A stretch of DNA of 64,000 bases, taken from positions 992,001 to 1,056,000 of the forward strand of contig NZ_LN890655.1 of assembly GCF_900066015.1 (NCBI RefSeq), given 5' to 3'. Below the pieces are notes generated by a model that worked only from the letters and a program-made list of their open reading frames with translations, did no database searches and was not told the origin of the DNA. The position numbers and the translations under genes were made by a program. This document shows, in pieces, positions 9,224 to 17,523 of this stretch (the first letter of the stretch is position 1; each line of letters opens with the position of its first letter). Origin of the DNA: Candidatus Promineifilum breve. GTDB taxonomy: Bacteria > Chloroflexota > Anaerolineae > Promineifilales > Promineifilaceae.

Positions 9224-10441
9224 ATGGAAGAGATCGTATTAGGCATCGACATCGGCACAACCAAGATCTGCGCTCTGGTGGGCGAGGTGCGCAACCGGGA
9301 GATGCGCATCATCGGGCTGGGCATGCAGCCCTCGGCCGGTATGCGCAAGGGGATGATCGTCGACGTGCCCTCGGCGTCGGTGGCGCTGGCCGCGGCCCTG
9401 GAAGCGGCCGAGCAGACCTCCGGCTACCAGCTATCCCAGGCGCTCATCAGCGTGGCCGGCGAACACATCAGCTCCACCAACAACCGGGGGCTGGTGGCGA
9501 TCAACCGCAACGAGGACGGGGTGACGCCCCAGGACATCGACCGCGCGCTGGAGACGGCCCAGGCCATTGCCATCCCCAGCAACCGGCAGATCGTCCACCT
9601 CATCCCGCGCCATTACACCATTGACGATCATGCCGGCGTGCGCCAACCGTTGGGCATGCACGGCTACCGGCTGGAGATCGAGGCCCACATCGTCACCGCC
9701 GCCACCTCGGCCATCCAAAACCTGACCCACTGCGCCGAGACAGTGGGCATTAAGGCCGAGGAGATGGTGCTCAACGCGCTGGCCTCCGGCGAGGCGGTGC
9801 TGGAACCGGCCGAGCGGGAGATGGGCGTGCTCATCGCCGACATCGGCGGCGGCACGACCGACCTGGCCCTCTATAAGCAGGGCACGGTGTGGCATACCAA
9901 GGTCATCCCCATCGGCGGCTATCACATCACCAACGACATCGCCATTGGCCTGCGCGCCCCCTACGAGGTGGCCGAGAAGGTCAAGATTCAGTATGGCGAC
10001 TGCCGCCCGGCGGAGATCGACCCCGATTTCGTCTTCATGGTCGAGCCGTTCGGCGGCGAGAAGATTCAGGTCGGCCGCCAGGATTTGGCCCAGGTGATCG
10101 AGGCGCGGGTGGAAGAGATCTTCCATCTCATCCTGAAGGACATCCAGCAATCGGGCTACGACGAGTATCTGCCGGCGGGCATCGTGCTGACCGGCGGCAC
10201 GGCCCTGTTGCGGGGCATCACCAGCGTGGCCGAGCGCGTGCTCAACGTGCCGGCGCGGGTGGCGACGCCCAAGAATCTGGTCGGCCTCGTCGATTCGCTG
10301 CACAGCCCGGCCTACGCCACCAGCGTCGGCCTGCTGCGCTGGGCCGGCAGCGAACACCATCGCTATCAGACGCATGCCCAACCGGCCGGCCTCTGGGGCC
10401 GGCGAATGGGCAGCTTTATCAGGACTTTGCTGCCGGGGTAG
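9224..10441 (+). CDS. ftsA: Cell division protein FtsA
   Basis: Actin-like ATPase that tethers FtsZ to the membrane. The phosphate-1 motif GIDIGTTKICALVGE is at the start, and phosphate-2 IADIGGGTTDLALY is near residue 204. The adenosine motif LTGGTALLRGI is near 325. The 1C domain lies between them. The C-terminus WGRRMGSFIRTLLPG is basic-amphipathic, as expected for the membrane-targeting helix. The start has GGGAGAAAGAGGC upstream. It is directly followed by ftsZ. Confidence 0.95.
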   Translation: MEEIVLGIDIGTTKICALVGEVRNREMRIIGLGMQPSAGMRKGMIVDVPSASVALAAALEAAEQTSGYQLSQALISVAGEHISSTNNRGLVAINRNEDGVTPQDIDRALETAQAIAIPSNRQIVHLIPRHYTIDDHAGVRQPLGMHGYRLEIEAHIVTAATSAIQNLTHCAETVGIKAEEMVLNALASGEAVLEPAEREMGVLIADIGGGTTDLALYKQGTVWHTKVIPIGGYHITNDIAIGLRAPYEVAEKVKIQYGDCRPAEIDPDFVFMVEPFGGEKIQVGRQDLAQVIEARVEEIFHLILKDIQQSGYDEYLPAGIVLTGGTALLRGITSVAERVLNVPARVATPKNLVGLVDSLHSPAYATSVGLLRWAGSEHHRYQTHAQPAGLWGRRMGSFIRTLLPG

Positions 10442-10505
10442 TGGCCGGCAGTTTGTCAAAATATTCGTTTTATTGGGTAGTTCAACATTAGAGGGGTCAA
10501 GAGAT

Positions 10506-11699
10506 ATGAACGCGGACTATCGTGGGAGAGATGCACAGAGAATGCCGGCCACCGAAGGCTCGGCATTGATCCGGGTCGTTGGCGTCGGTGGCGGCGGCAG
10601 CAATGCCGTCAACCGCATGATCAACGAAAACATCGTTGGCGTCGAGTTCATCGCCGTCAACACCGATCAGCAGGCGCTGTTGGGCAGCAACGCGCCGATC
10701 CGCATCGCCATCGGCGAGCGGACCACCCGCGGGCTAGGCTCCGGCGGCGACCCGGACACCGGCGCGCGCGCGGCCGAGGAGTCCCTGGAAGAGTTGCGCC
10801 AGACGCTGCAAGGCTCGGACATGGTCTTCGTGACGGCCGGCATGGGCGGCGGCACGGGCACGGGCGGCACGCCCATCGTGGCCCGCGCGGCCCGCGATGC
10901 CGGCGCGCTGACCATCGGCGTCGTCACCCGGCCGTTCACCTTTGAGGGATCGCAGCGCTCGCGCTCGGCCGAGGCCGGCATCGAGCAATTGAAAGAGCAC
11001 GTCGATACGCTCATCGTGATCCCCAACGACCGCCTGCTGGAGACGGCCGACAAGCGCGTGTCGCTGCTCGATTCGTTCCGCATGGCCGACGACATCCTGC
11101 GCCAGGGCATCCAGGGCATCAGTGAACTGATCACCGTGCCCGGCCTCATCAACCTGGACTTCGCCGACGTCAAGACCATCATGTCGATGGGCGGCGCGGC
11201 GCTGATGGCCGTGGGCGAAGGCTCCGGCGACGAGCGCGCCCGCGACGCGGCCACCCAGGCCCTGTCGAGCCGCCTGCTGGACGTGACCATCGACGGCGCG
11301 CGCGGCATCCTGTTCAACGTCACCGGCGGCCCGGATATGACGCTGTACGAGATCAACCAGGCCGCGGCCATCATCCGCGAGACGGCCCACCCCGATGTCA
11401 ATCTGATCTTCGGCGCGGTCATCGACGAGAAGATGAGCAACAAGCTGCGCATCACCGTCATCGCTACCGGCTTCGAGCATCACACGCCGATGCGCCAGAT
11501 GGCCTCGACCGCCGCCACCCAGCAGGCGCGCATGATGCCCAACCGCCCGCCGGCCCGCGAACCCGTTCCGGCCAATGTGCCGGCCGCCCACGCGCCCAGC
11601 CGACAACCCAGCCAGCCGCAACAAGGGCGGCCGGGGACGCAGGACGCCTATCGTTTTAACGATCTGGAGGTGCCGGCCTTTTTACGTAAACGACAATAG
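10506..11699 (+). CDS. ftsZ: Cell division GTPase FtsZ
   Basis: Tubulin-like GTPase forming the Z-ring. ATG 10506 follows AGAGGGGTCAAGAG and gives 397 residues. Upstream in-frame ATGs lie inside ftsA and are rejected. Visible motifs are VGVGGGGSNAVNRM (T1) near 25-37, the tubulin signature GGGTGTGGTP near 115-124, and DFADVKTIM in T7. A Pro/Gln-rich linker ends in the conserved tail LEVPAFLRKRQ, which binds FtsA. An AT-rich 64-base gap separates it from ftsA and could hold an extra promoter, though I see no clean one. Confidence 0.97.
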   Translation: MNADYRGRDAQRMPATEGSALIRVVGVGGGGSNAVNRMINENIVGVEFIAVNTDQQALLGSNAPIRIAIGERTTRGLGSGGDPDTGARAAEESLEELRQTLQGSDMVFVTAGMGGGTGTGGTPIVARAARDAGALTIGVVTRPFTFEGSQRSRSAEAGIEQLKEHVDTLIVIPNDRLLETADKRVSLLDSFRMADDILRQGIQGISELITVPGLINLDFADVKTIMSMGGAALMAVGEGSGDERARDAATQALSSRLLDVTIDGARGILFNVTGGPDMTLYEINQAAAIIRETAHPDVNLIFGAVIDEKMSNKLRITVIATGFEHHTPMRQMASTAATQQARMMPNRPPAREPVPANVPAAHAPSRQPSQPQQGRPGTQDAYRFNDLEVPAFLRKRQ

Positions 11700-11704
11700 G
11701 CCAA

Positions 11705-11724
11705 GCCTAACCTCTTGGTTAGGC
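11705..11724 (+). terminator. Hairpin after ftsZ
   Basis: A perfect 8-bp stem (GCCTAACC / GGTTAGGC) with a TCTT loop begins five bases after the ftsZ stop. No T-run follows, so it may be a weak terminator or an mRNA-stabilising end. It lies immediately before the nrdR promoter. Confidence 0.5.
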
Positions 11725-11727
11725 CCA

Positions 11728-11757
11728 TTGCCCTCTCTGTGGCCGTCGTGGTAGAAT
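11728..11757 (+). promoter_or_regulatory. Predicted extended -10 promoter for nrdR
   Basis: A -35-like TTGCCC at 11728-11733, 18-base spacer, and TAGAAT at 11752-11757 preceded by TG-G (extended -10). It would leave a leader of about 85 bases before nrdR, uncoupling it from the division operon. Confidence 0.5.
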
Positions 11758-11850
11758 AAACGGCGTTGGGCGGCATATATTGGGGTCATCGGCACTGCCC
11801 GGTGTCCTCGTGGCCGCCCGCGCGTTGATCTGTCCACGGAGGAAGGGGTT

Positions 11851-12306
11851 ATGCGATGTCCCTATTGTCATTTTGAGAAGACGCACGTCATCGACACCAG
11901 CCACGACCGGCGCGGCGGCACACGCCGGCGGCGGGTGTGCGAGGCGTGCGGCCAACGGTATACGTCCTACGAGCGGCCCATCCTGGCGACGCCGCTGCTG
12001 ATCAAAAAGGACGGTTCGCGCGAGGAGTTCTCGCGCGAGAAGTTGCTGGGCGGGATTCGCGTGGCCTGCGCCAAGCGGCCGATCTCGGCCGCCGACATCG
12101 AGCGCATCGCCGGCGAAATCGAGTCCGAATTGCAACGCATGGGCCAGGAAGAGGTGAAGAGCCGCATCGTCGGCGACATGGTCATCGGCAAGCTAAAAGA
12201 GCTGGACCTGGTCGCCTACGTGCGCTACGCCATCGTCTATCTGCGCCTCGATGACTTGTCGTCGATTCGCAGCGAGATCGATCGCCTGTTGACGGAACAA
12301 TCTTAA
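11851..12306 (+). CDS. nrdR: Transcriptional repressor NrdR
   Basis: Zinc/ATP-cone repressor of ribonucleotide reductase genes. The N-terminal zinc ribbon has C3, C6, C30 and C33 with the RRGGTRRRRVCEACG core and RYTSYER after it. The ATP-cone (about 50-140) starts at LLIKKDGSREEFSREKL. The 151-residue length is standard. GGAGGAAGGGG precedes the ATG. No nrd genes are in the window, so its targets lie elsewhere. Placement next to ftsZ links dNTP supply and division only by neighbourhood. Confidence 0.96.
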   Translation: MRCPYCHFEKTHVIDTSHDRRGGTRRRRVCEACGQRYTSYERPILATPLLIKKDGSREEFSREKLLGGIRVACAKRPISAADIERIAGEIESELQRMGQEEVKSRIVGDMVIGKLKELDLVAYVRYAIVYLRLDDLSSIRSEIDRLLTEQS

Positions 12307-12372
12307 GCGCCGGCCGCTACCGGACGCACCATCTTATCGGTTTGAAGGACGCCCGCGCGTCTATCTCCCCTC

Positions 12373-12400
12373 TTGAAGCCCTGCCCGCGCAGGGCTTCAA
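12373..12400. terminator. Convergent palindromic terminator between nrdR and the PLD gene
   Basis: A perfect 12-bp stem (12373-12384 with 12389-12400, half-site TTGAAGCCCTGC) surrounds a CCGC loop. It is followed on the plus strand by TCTTTAT. It lies between two convergent genes and can serve both strands. It also resembles the palindromic intergenic modules seen near 35687-35870. Confidence 0.6.
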
Positions 12401-12416
12401 TCTTTATCGCGCCCCT

Positions 12417-14846
12417 CTACGGCAACTCGCCCGGACTGGGCAACGCCCACGCCCGAAAATCGACCGGACACACATCACTATCAGCCCAATACGGCACGCG
12501 CTCCAGCACCCGCGCCGGAGCCACCAGCAGCGGGCAGCCGACCACGGCCGAATGATAACCCGCGCCATAGGTAACCACATCCACCAGCCCATCCCACCGG
12601 ATAAGCACGATCTCGTCCCCCGCGTTGCCCAACTGGAAGAGCGCCGCCGGGTCGCCCCAGTTCGGATCGTCCAGCATGTCGGGCACGGCCGGGTCGCTGT
12701 TGAGGATTTCCACGTCCGGTTCGGCGTGGAACGCCTCGCGGAAGGCGACGGCCGACAGCGTGACCACCAGGGCGTCATGGGCCGGCAACATCAACCCCGG
12801 CGGGAAGTGGCGCATGTCCTCGAAATCTTGCGACGAGACGGCGTCGCCCAGGGCGTAGCCGCTCAGATCGACGGTCGCGCCGGTCGGGTTGGCGATCTCG
12901 ACGTACTCCGCCTCATCCAGGCCGGGCGTGTCATAGGCCACCTCGCTGATGAGCACCCGATCAACCACGCCGCTATGACCGGCCATGACCAGCGGCGTAT
13001 AGAGCAAGCGCGGCGCGTCGTGGCTGAACAGATCGGCCAGATAGGCGTAGGCCGCGTCCGATTGCACCTGCAGGGCCATCTCCCGGTTGCCCTTGTTGGA
13101 TAGCTCGGTGCCGTTGATGCTGCCGACGTGAACGTAGCCGCGGCCGTCGATGCGCGCCAGCACCATTTTGTTGTGGATGCCCAGCCCGGTGGGATTGGCC
13201 CGCTCGCAGTGCAACGTCAGCCCCTCGGTCTGGGCGATTTGGTTCACATAGGCGCAGGTCGCCACGTTGCTAACCGGGCTATCGGGGTCGTCGAAGAAGG
13301 CATCGAGCAGCAGGCGCACCTCAGCCCCACGCCGGGCGGCGGCGATGGTGGCTGCCAGCCGCGGATTGGGATCGGCCGCCGGGTTGCTGGTGGTCGTGCC
13401 CCAATAGGGGCGCTCGCTGAGCTGCTGCACGAGCAGCGTATCCCCCGCCCCGGCGCGGCCGACCAGACCGAGCAGGCTGTCGTAATCGCGCAACGCGTTC
13501 TCCGGGGCCTGGATGAGTTCGAAGGTGTAATGGTTGTAAAAGACAGCCGGCGCAGGGAAGCGCACGGTGTAGGTGATGCCGCCGCTGGCGGTGTCGGGGA
13601 TGAAGCCGGGCGGCGGCGCGCCATAGACCGGATCGGCCGCCGTCCAGCGCGTCAGGTCGGCGTGGGCGGCATTGAGATCGTCGGCGAAGACGGCCGCCAG
13701 GTGGGCGGCCACGCCCGGCGCGTCGGTCAGCAGGAAGACACCCCGCCGCCCCCACGTGCCATCGGCCTTGTCGTCATAGGGCAGGCTGTCGGGGCTGAAG
13801 TTCTCGCTGCCGATCACTGCCACCTTGTCGTCGATGATGAGATATTTGGCGTGCATGAAGCGGTAGCGGTCGTGGATGCGCCGGGTGTCGTCGGCAATCA
13901 TAAACCAGCACGCCCCACCGGCGCTTTCGATGATCCGGCAGGCGGCCCGCTCCTGATCGGTCAGGCCGCCGGGCGGGCCGCCCTCCAGCAGCGCCGTGAC
14001 GGTCACACCACGCCGGGCGGCGGCGGCCAGTTCCTCGGCCAGGGGCATGTTCTCCAGCGTCAGCGAGGCCAGCCGGATGGACGTGTCGGCGGCCCGGACG
14101 GCGCGGGCGATGACGGCGTAGGCGTTATCGGGGGCGACGGCGATGGTCAGCGCGGCGGTGGCGGTGATGACCGCCGGGCGGAAGAAGCGGTCGCCGGCCC
14201 AGCCGGGGTAGCGCACCTTGCGGCCGTCGATCACGTCATGGGGGGATTGCGCCCAGTCGGCGGCCGTATTGCTGTCGCCCACCACCGCGCCATTGGACTG
14301 ATCGCGCCGCCGGTAGAGAATCTGTCCCTCCACGCTGAAGACGCCGGCCACGCGATAGGGTTCCACGGCCGTGCCGCTCCAGCCTGACTGGAGTGTATTG
14401 CCGCCACTGTAGACCAACACGTCGGCCGTGGCCCCGGCAGCATCAAGCAACACTACCTCGTCGCCGACATTCGAGAAACCCGGCCATGAAGACAGTTCGA
14501 CATCGGCGTCGTGGCCGAAATGGGCGCGAAAGGCGACGGCGTCGCCGGTCAACCACAAGCCCGCGCCGGGAGCCAGGACGATGCCGCCCGGCAGGGCAAC
14601 CGAGGTCGTGCCGTCGCTCAGCCGCCAGTCATTCAGGGAAATGGCCGCCGCGCCCGCGTTGACCAGGCGCACGGCCTCGTCGGCGTCATCGAGGGCGTAG
14701 CCGTCGTACAGGACGCTGTCGATGAGCACGCCGGGGGTCGCGCCGGCCACCGAGAGCGTATGGGCCAGCAGGCCAACGGCCATTGTAGCGCAGAGCACGG
14801 TGACGAGTAGCCAGAATGGGCGGGAAAGGCGACTTGTTGCGGCCAT
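12417..14846 (-). CDS. Secreted phospholipase D-like protein with two lamin-tail domains
   Basis: 809-residue exported protein. Residues about 10-35 form a signal/anchor helix (FWLLVTVLCATMAVGLLAH). A lamin-tail-like domain follows (VLYDGYALDDADEAVRLVN, then LNDWRLSDG). Two PLD half-domains come next. The first HKD is complete: HAKYLIIDD near 330 with GSENFS. The second, near 558, is HNKMVLARID with GSINGTE, where the Asp of HxKx4D is Arg. A second lamin-tail domain (about 640-760) has VLISEVAYDTPGLDEAEYVEI. Secreted PLD-like nuclease or phosphodiesterase is the best guess. The substrate is unknown. Confidence 0.75.
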   Translation of the reverse strand: MAATSRLSRPFWLLVTVLCATMAVGLLAHTLSVAGATPGVLIDSVLYDGYALDDADEAVRLVNAGAAAISLNDWRLSDGTTSVALPGGIVLAPGAGLWLTGDAVAFRAHFGHDADVELSSWPGFSNVGDEVVLLDAAGATADVLVYSGGNTLQSGWSGTAVEPYRVAGVFSVEGQILYRRRDQSNGAVVGDSNTAADWAQSPHDVIDGRKVRYPGWAGDRFFRPAVITATAALTIAVAPDNAYAVIARAVRAADTSIRLASLTLENMPLAEELAAAARRGVTVTALLEGGPPGGLTDQERAACRIIESAGGACWFMIADDTRRIHDRYRFMHAKYLIIDDKVAVIGSENFSPDSLPYDDKADGTWGRRGVFLLTDAPGVAAHLAAVFADDLNAAHADLTRWTAADPVYGAPPPGFIPDTASGGITYTVRFPAPAVFYNHYTFELIQAPENALRDYDSLLGLVGRAGAGDTLLVQQLSERPYWGTTTSNPAADPNPRLAATIAAARRGAEVRLLLDAFFDDPDSPVSNVATCAYVNQIAQTEGLTLHCERANPTGLGIHNKMVLARIDGRGYVHVGSINGTELSNKGNREMALQVQSDAAYAYLADLFSHDAPRLLYTPLVMAGHSGVVDRVLISEVAYDTPGLDEAEYVEIANPTGATVDLSGYALGDAVSSQDFEDMRHFPPGLMLPAHDALVVTLSAVAFREAFHAEPDVEILNSDPAVPDMLDDPNWGDPAALFQLGNAGDEIVLIRWDGLVDVVTYGAGYHSAVVGCPLLVAPARVLERVPYWADSDVCPVDFRAWALPSPGELP

Positions 14847-14855
14847 CGTTGACCA

Positions 14856-15572
14856 TTAGCCTTCTTCCGGCGGAAAGCCGTAAGTGCTACCGCCGGGTGG
14901 TTGGGGTCGCCGCCGGACGATGCCCTGGGCCAACTCGGCCAGGATGCCACGCAATAAATCCAGCCCGACCAGCATGAGGCGGCGCTCGGCCTGGGCTTCG
15001 CTGAGACCAGGGGGCAGGGCCACCGGCCGCTGGGCGGCAACGTCGCCCGTGTCCAGCCCCTCGTCCATGTAGTGGACGGTGACGCCCGTCGGGGCCTGGT
15101 GGCGCAATTGCCAGTAGACCGGCCGCGGCCCGCGATAGGCCGGCAGCAGTGACGGGTGCAGATTGAGAAAGCCCAGGCGCGGCACGGCCAGCAGGGCGGC
15201 CGGGATACGGCGGGTGAAGCAGGCCACCACGGCCACGTCGGGGCGCAACGCGGCCAGCGCGGCCAGCGCGGCCGGGACGGCGAAGTCAGTGACGGCCAGA
15301 ACGGGCAGCCGGGCAGCCCAGGCCACGGCCAGGGTGTCGGTTGGCGACGCGCCTTCCAGAAGTAAGGTCGCGGTCGGGCGGTGCGGTTCAATGGCGGCAA
15401 GAGGCGCGGGCGCGTCCGGCAACAGGTGGGGAATGGCGGCGGCGGGGACGACAACAGCGGCCACGTCCGCGCCGTCGGCGAGCAGCCCGGCCAGGACGGC
15501 GGCCGATATCCCCACCGGCAAGCCGAAAAACAGGATGCGTAGCCCGCCGCCCGGCGCGTCCCCCACGCTCAT
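14856..15572 (-). CDS. Formyltransferase-fold protein (Fmt/PurN-like), orphan
   Basis: 238-residue protein with the formyltransferase catalytic core. NLHPSLLPAYRGPRPVYWQL near residue 134 supplies the Asn and His of the N-H-D triad. HYMDEGLDTGDV near 165 supplies the Asp. It lacks the C-terminal tRNA-binding domain of Met-tRNA formyltransferase and is short for that enzyme (about 310). It is also not adjacent to def or pur genes. It more likely formylates a sugar nucleotide or another amine using formyl-tetrahydrofolate. Start ATG at 15572; ten bases separate it from the PLD gene. Confidence 0.65.
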   Translation of the reverse strand: MSVGDAPGGGLRILFFGLPVGISAAVLAGLLADGADVAAVVVPAAAIPHLLPDAPAPLAAIEPHRPTATLLLEGASPTDTLAVAWAARLPVLAVTDFAVPAALAALAALRPDVAVVACFTRRIPAALLAVPRLGFLNLHPSLLPAYRGPRPVYWQLRHQAPTGVTVHYMDEGLDTGDVAAQRPVALPPGLSEAQAERRLMLVGLDLLRGILAELAQGIVRRRPQPPGGSTYGFPPEEG

Positions 15573-15648
15573 GGCGTCATTATAACGGCTTGCTCCGAGG
15601 CGTCCACAAGCGGCTTTGCGATAAATCGGGGAACAGCTTATTATTGGT

Positions 15649-15696
15649 CAAACCTGACCAGCCGGCGGACAAGAGTCCGCTCCATCGTCAGGTTTG
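15649..15696 (+). promoter_or_regulatory. Nested hairpin directly upstream of the YggX-like gene
   Basis: A 10-bp perfect outer stem (CAAACCTGAC at 15649-15658 with GTCAGGTTTG at 15687-15696) encloses a 6-bp inner stem (GCGGAC/GTCCGC) with an AAGA loop. The structure ends 11 bases before the start codon, covering the position where a ribosome site would be. It could be a terminator of upstream transcription, an RNA switch or a palindromic repeat. I cannot tell which. Confidence 0.55.
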
Positions 15697-15707
15697 GGTA
15701 AATACAT

Positions 15708-16022
15708 ATGACCAGAGAAACGAAAACCATCACCGTTGTGCAGTGCGTCAAGCTGGGCCAGGAGTTGCCGGCGCTGGATCGGCCGCCCTTCCCCGGCCCG
15801 CTGGGCCAACGCATCTACGACGAGATCTCCAAGTACGCCTACAGCCAATGGCAAGACCAGGCCCGCCTGTTGATCAACCACTACGGCCTCAACATGGCCG
15901 ACCCGCGTTCGCAGGAATTCCTTTTTGAACAGATGGAAGCCTTTCTGTTCGACGAGGGATCGGGCGCGGCCGTGGCCGGCGCGCCGGTGGCCGGCGGCAA
16001 GGGCGGCCCGGCGCGCAAATAG
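15708..16022 (+). CDS. Fe(2+)-trafficking protein YggX family
   Basis: 104-residue protein matching YggX throughout. It has VVQCVKLGQELPALDRPPFPGPLGQRI-type sequence near the start (Cys13), YSQWQDQARLLINHYGLNMADP in the middle, and FLFEQMEAFLF near residue 80. YggX helps Fe-S protein repair and resistance to oxidants in gamma-proteobacteria. A glycine/alanine-rich 17-residue tail is extra. YggX is best known from proteobacteria, so its presence here is notable. It is followed closely by the radical SAM selenoprotein gene, whose Fe-S cluster could benefit, though this link is only inference. Confidence 0.85.
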   Translation: MTRETKTITVVQCVKLGQELPALDRPPFPGPLGQRIYDEISKYAYSQWQDQARLLINHYGLNMADPRSQEFLFEQMEAFLFDEGSGAAVAGAPVAGGKGGPARK

Positions 16023-16032
16023 CCGCGTGACC

Positions 16033-17487
16033 ATGGTGGAAGTTCTGCTGCTTGCCTGCTATGAATTGGGCCACCAGCCGTTGAGCCTGGCCTGGCCGGC
16101 GGCCGTCTTGCGGCGGGCGGGCTTCGCCGTGCGAACCGTCGATCTGTCGGTCGAATCATTGCCGCGCGAGGCGGCGGCGCGCGCCGGCTTCGTTGGCATC
16201 GCCGCGCCCATGCACACCGCCCTGCGCCTGGGCGTGCGCGCCGCCGCCGAGGTGCGCGCCCTCAATCCGGCGGCTCATATCTGCTTTTATGGGCATTACG
16301 CCTGGCTCAATGGGGATTATTTGTTGGGGACGGGGGCTGATTCGGTGATGGGGGGAGAGGTTGAGGCGGCGTTGTTGGAACTGGTGAGAGGGATAGAAAG
16401 CGGGGTTTTGGGAAATGAGCCGGTTCCGAGCGAGGGAGCGAGAAAGATAGAAACCGGGTTTTCAAGAAAAAACCCGGTTTCGGGGGTGCATCTGGCGCGG
16501 CCGGCGTTGCCGCTGCCCGACCGAGACGGGCTGCCCGACCTGAGCCATTACGCCCGCTATCTGGCGAATGGGCGCTATAGCCTGTCCGGTTACGTCGAGG
16601 CCACGCGCGGCTGCCTGCACACCTGCCGCCATTGCCCCATCACGCCGGTCTACGGCGGACGCTTCTTCGTCGTGCCGGTCGAGACGGTCATGGCCGACGT
16701 GCGGGCGCAGGTAGCCGCCGGGGCCGAGCACATCACCTTCGGCGACCCCGATTTCCTCAATGGGCCGGGCCACGCCATGCGGCTGGCGCGCGCGCTCCAT
16801 GCCGAGTTCCCCCACCTGACGTTCGATTTCACCACCAAGGTCGAGCACATCCTGCGCCACCGGCAACTGATCCCCGAACTGCGCGCGTTGGGGGCCAGCT
16901 TCGTTGTGTCGGCCTTCGAGAGCGTGTCCGATGAGGTGCTGCGCCGGCTGGACAAGGGGCACACGCGGGCCGACATGGACGAGGCGCTGCACGTGCTGGC
17001 CGAAGCGCGGCTGCCGGTTCTGCCGACCTGGCTGCCGTTCACCCCCTGGACGACGCTGGACGATTACCTCGCCATGCTGGCCTGGATTCGCGAGCGGGGG
17101 CTGATCGCCAATGTGCCGGCGGTGCAATTGTCGGTCCGGCTGCTCGTGCCGCCCGGCAGCGCCCTGCTGGCCGAGAGCGTGCCCGGCTTCTTCGGGCCGC
17201 TGAACGCGCCCGCTTTCTCTTATGAGTGGCGGCATCCCGATCCGCGCATGGACGAACTGCAAGCCCGCGTCACGTTACTGGCCGCCAACGCGCCGGCCGA
17301 CACGCCCCACCGCGCGTTTGCCGCCGTGGAGCAACTGGCCTACACTCTGGCCGGTCGGCCGCCGCCCCAACGCGCGGCCGGCAATGGGGCCATTCGCCTG
17401 CGACCCGCCCCGCCCCGATTGACCGAAGACTGGTTCTGTTGAGCGGAGCCGACGGCCGATCAGTTTGATCGGCTCACGCTCGAATAG
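16033..17487 (+). CDS. Radical SAM selenoprotein with Cys-Sec-Ala-Glu-Pro tail (UGA at 17440-17442 read as Sec)
   Basis: 484 residues if UGA at 17440-17442 is decoded as selenocysteine (U470); ordinary calling stops at 469. An N-terminal Rossmann, B12-binding-like domain (about 1-110) precedes the radical SAM barrel. The cluster motif is C194-x3-C198-x2-C201 (GCLHTCRHCPITP). The final sense codons before TGA are W-F-C. After TGA the frame continues GCG-GAG-CCG (A-E-P) and eleven more codons to TAG 17485-17487. I recall a protein family defined by exactly this CUAEP/CCAEP tail. A SECIS-like hairpin starts at the UGA. Start ATG 16033 (or GTG 16027). The reaction is unknown; Cys-Sec suggests a redox-active pair. 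Residues about 118-150 come from an inserted palindromic element. Confidence 0.85.
16370..16490 (+). repeat. Low-GC palindromic insertion inside the radical SAM gene
   Basis: A purine-rich, lower-GC stretch sits in frame between the N-terminal domain and the SAM barrel. It ends in a perfect 13-bp inverted repeat (16450-16462 with 16469-16481, half-site GAAACCGGGTTTT, six-base loop). The translated linker (GIESGVLGNEP..IETGFSRKNPVSG) has no conserved look. It resembles a small intergenic repeat captured by the gene. Confidence 0.65.
17440..17481 (+). promoter_or_regulatory. Candidate bacterial SECIS element
   Basis: An outer stem GAGCG (17441-17445) pairs with CGCTC (17477-17481). After an internal loop, an inner 7-bp stem GCCGATC (17455-17461) pairs with GATCGGC (17467-17473). 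The apical loop AGTTT starts 20 bases after the UGA. A hairpin just 3' of UGA with a G/U apical loop is what bacterial SelB recognises. Functional assignment is inferred from structure and the CUAEP context. Confidence 0.7.
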
Positions 17488-17523
17488 TCGCCCACGGCTC
17501 CGGCCGCGGGCCGCAACCAACCT

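Noticed and set aside
10374-10505. Upstream extension of ftsZ
   Set aside because: It starts inside ftsA; ATG 10506 has a good ribosome site and family-matching N-terminus.
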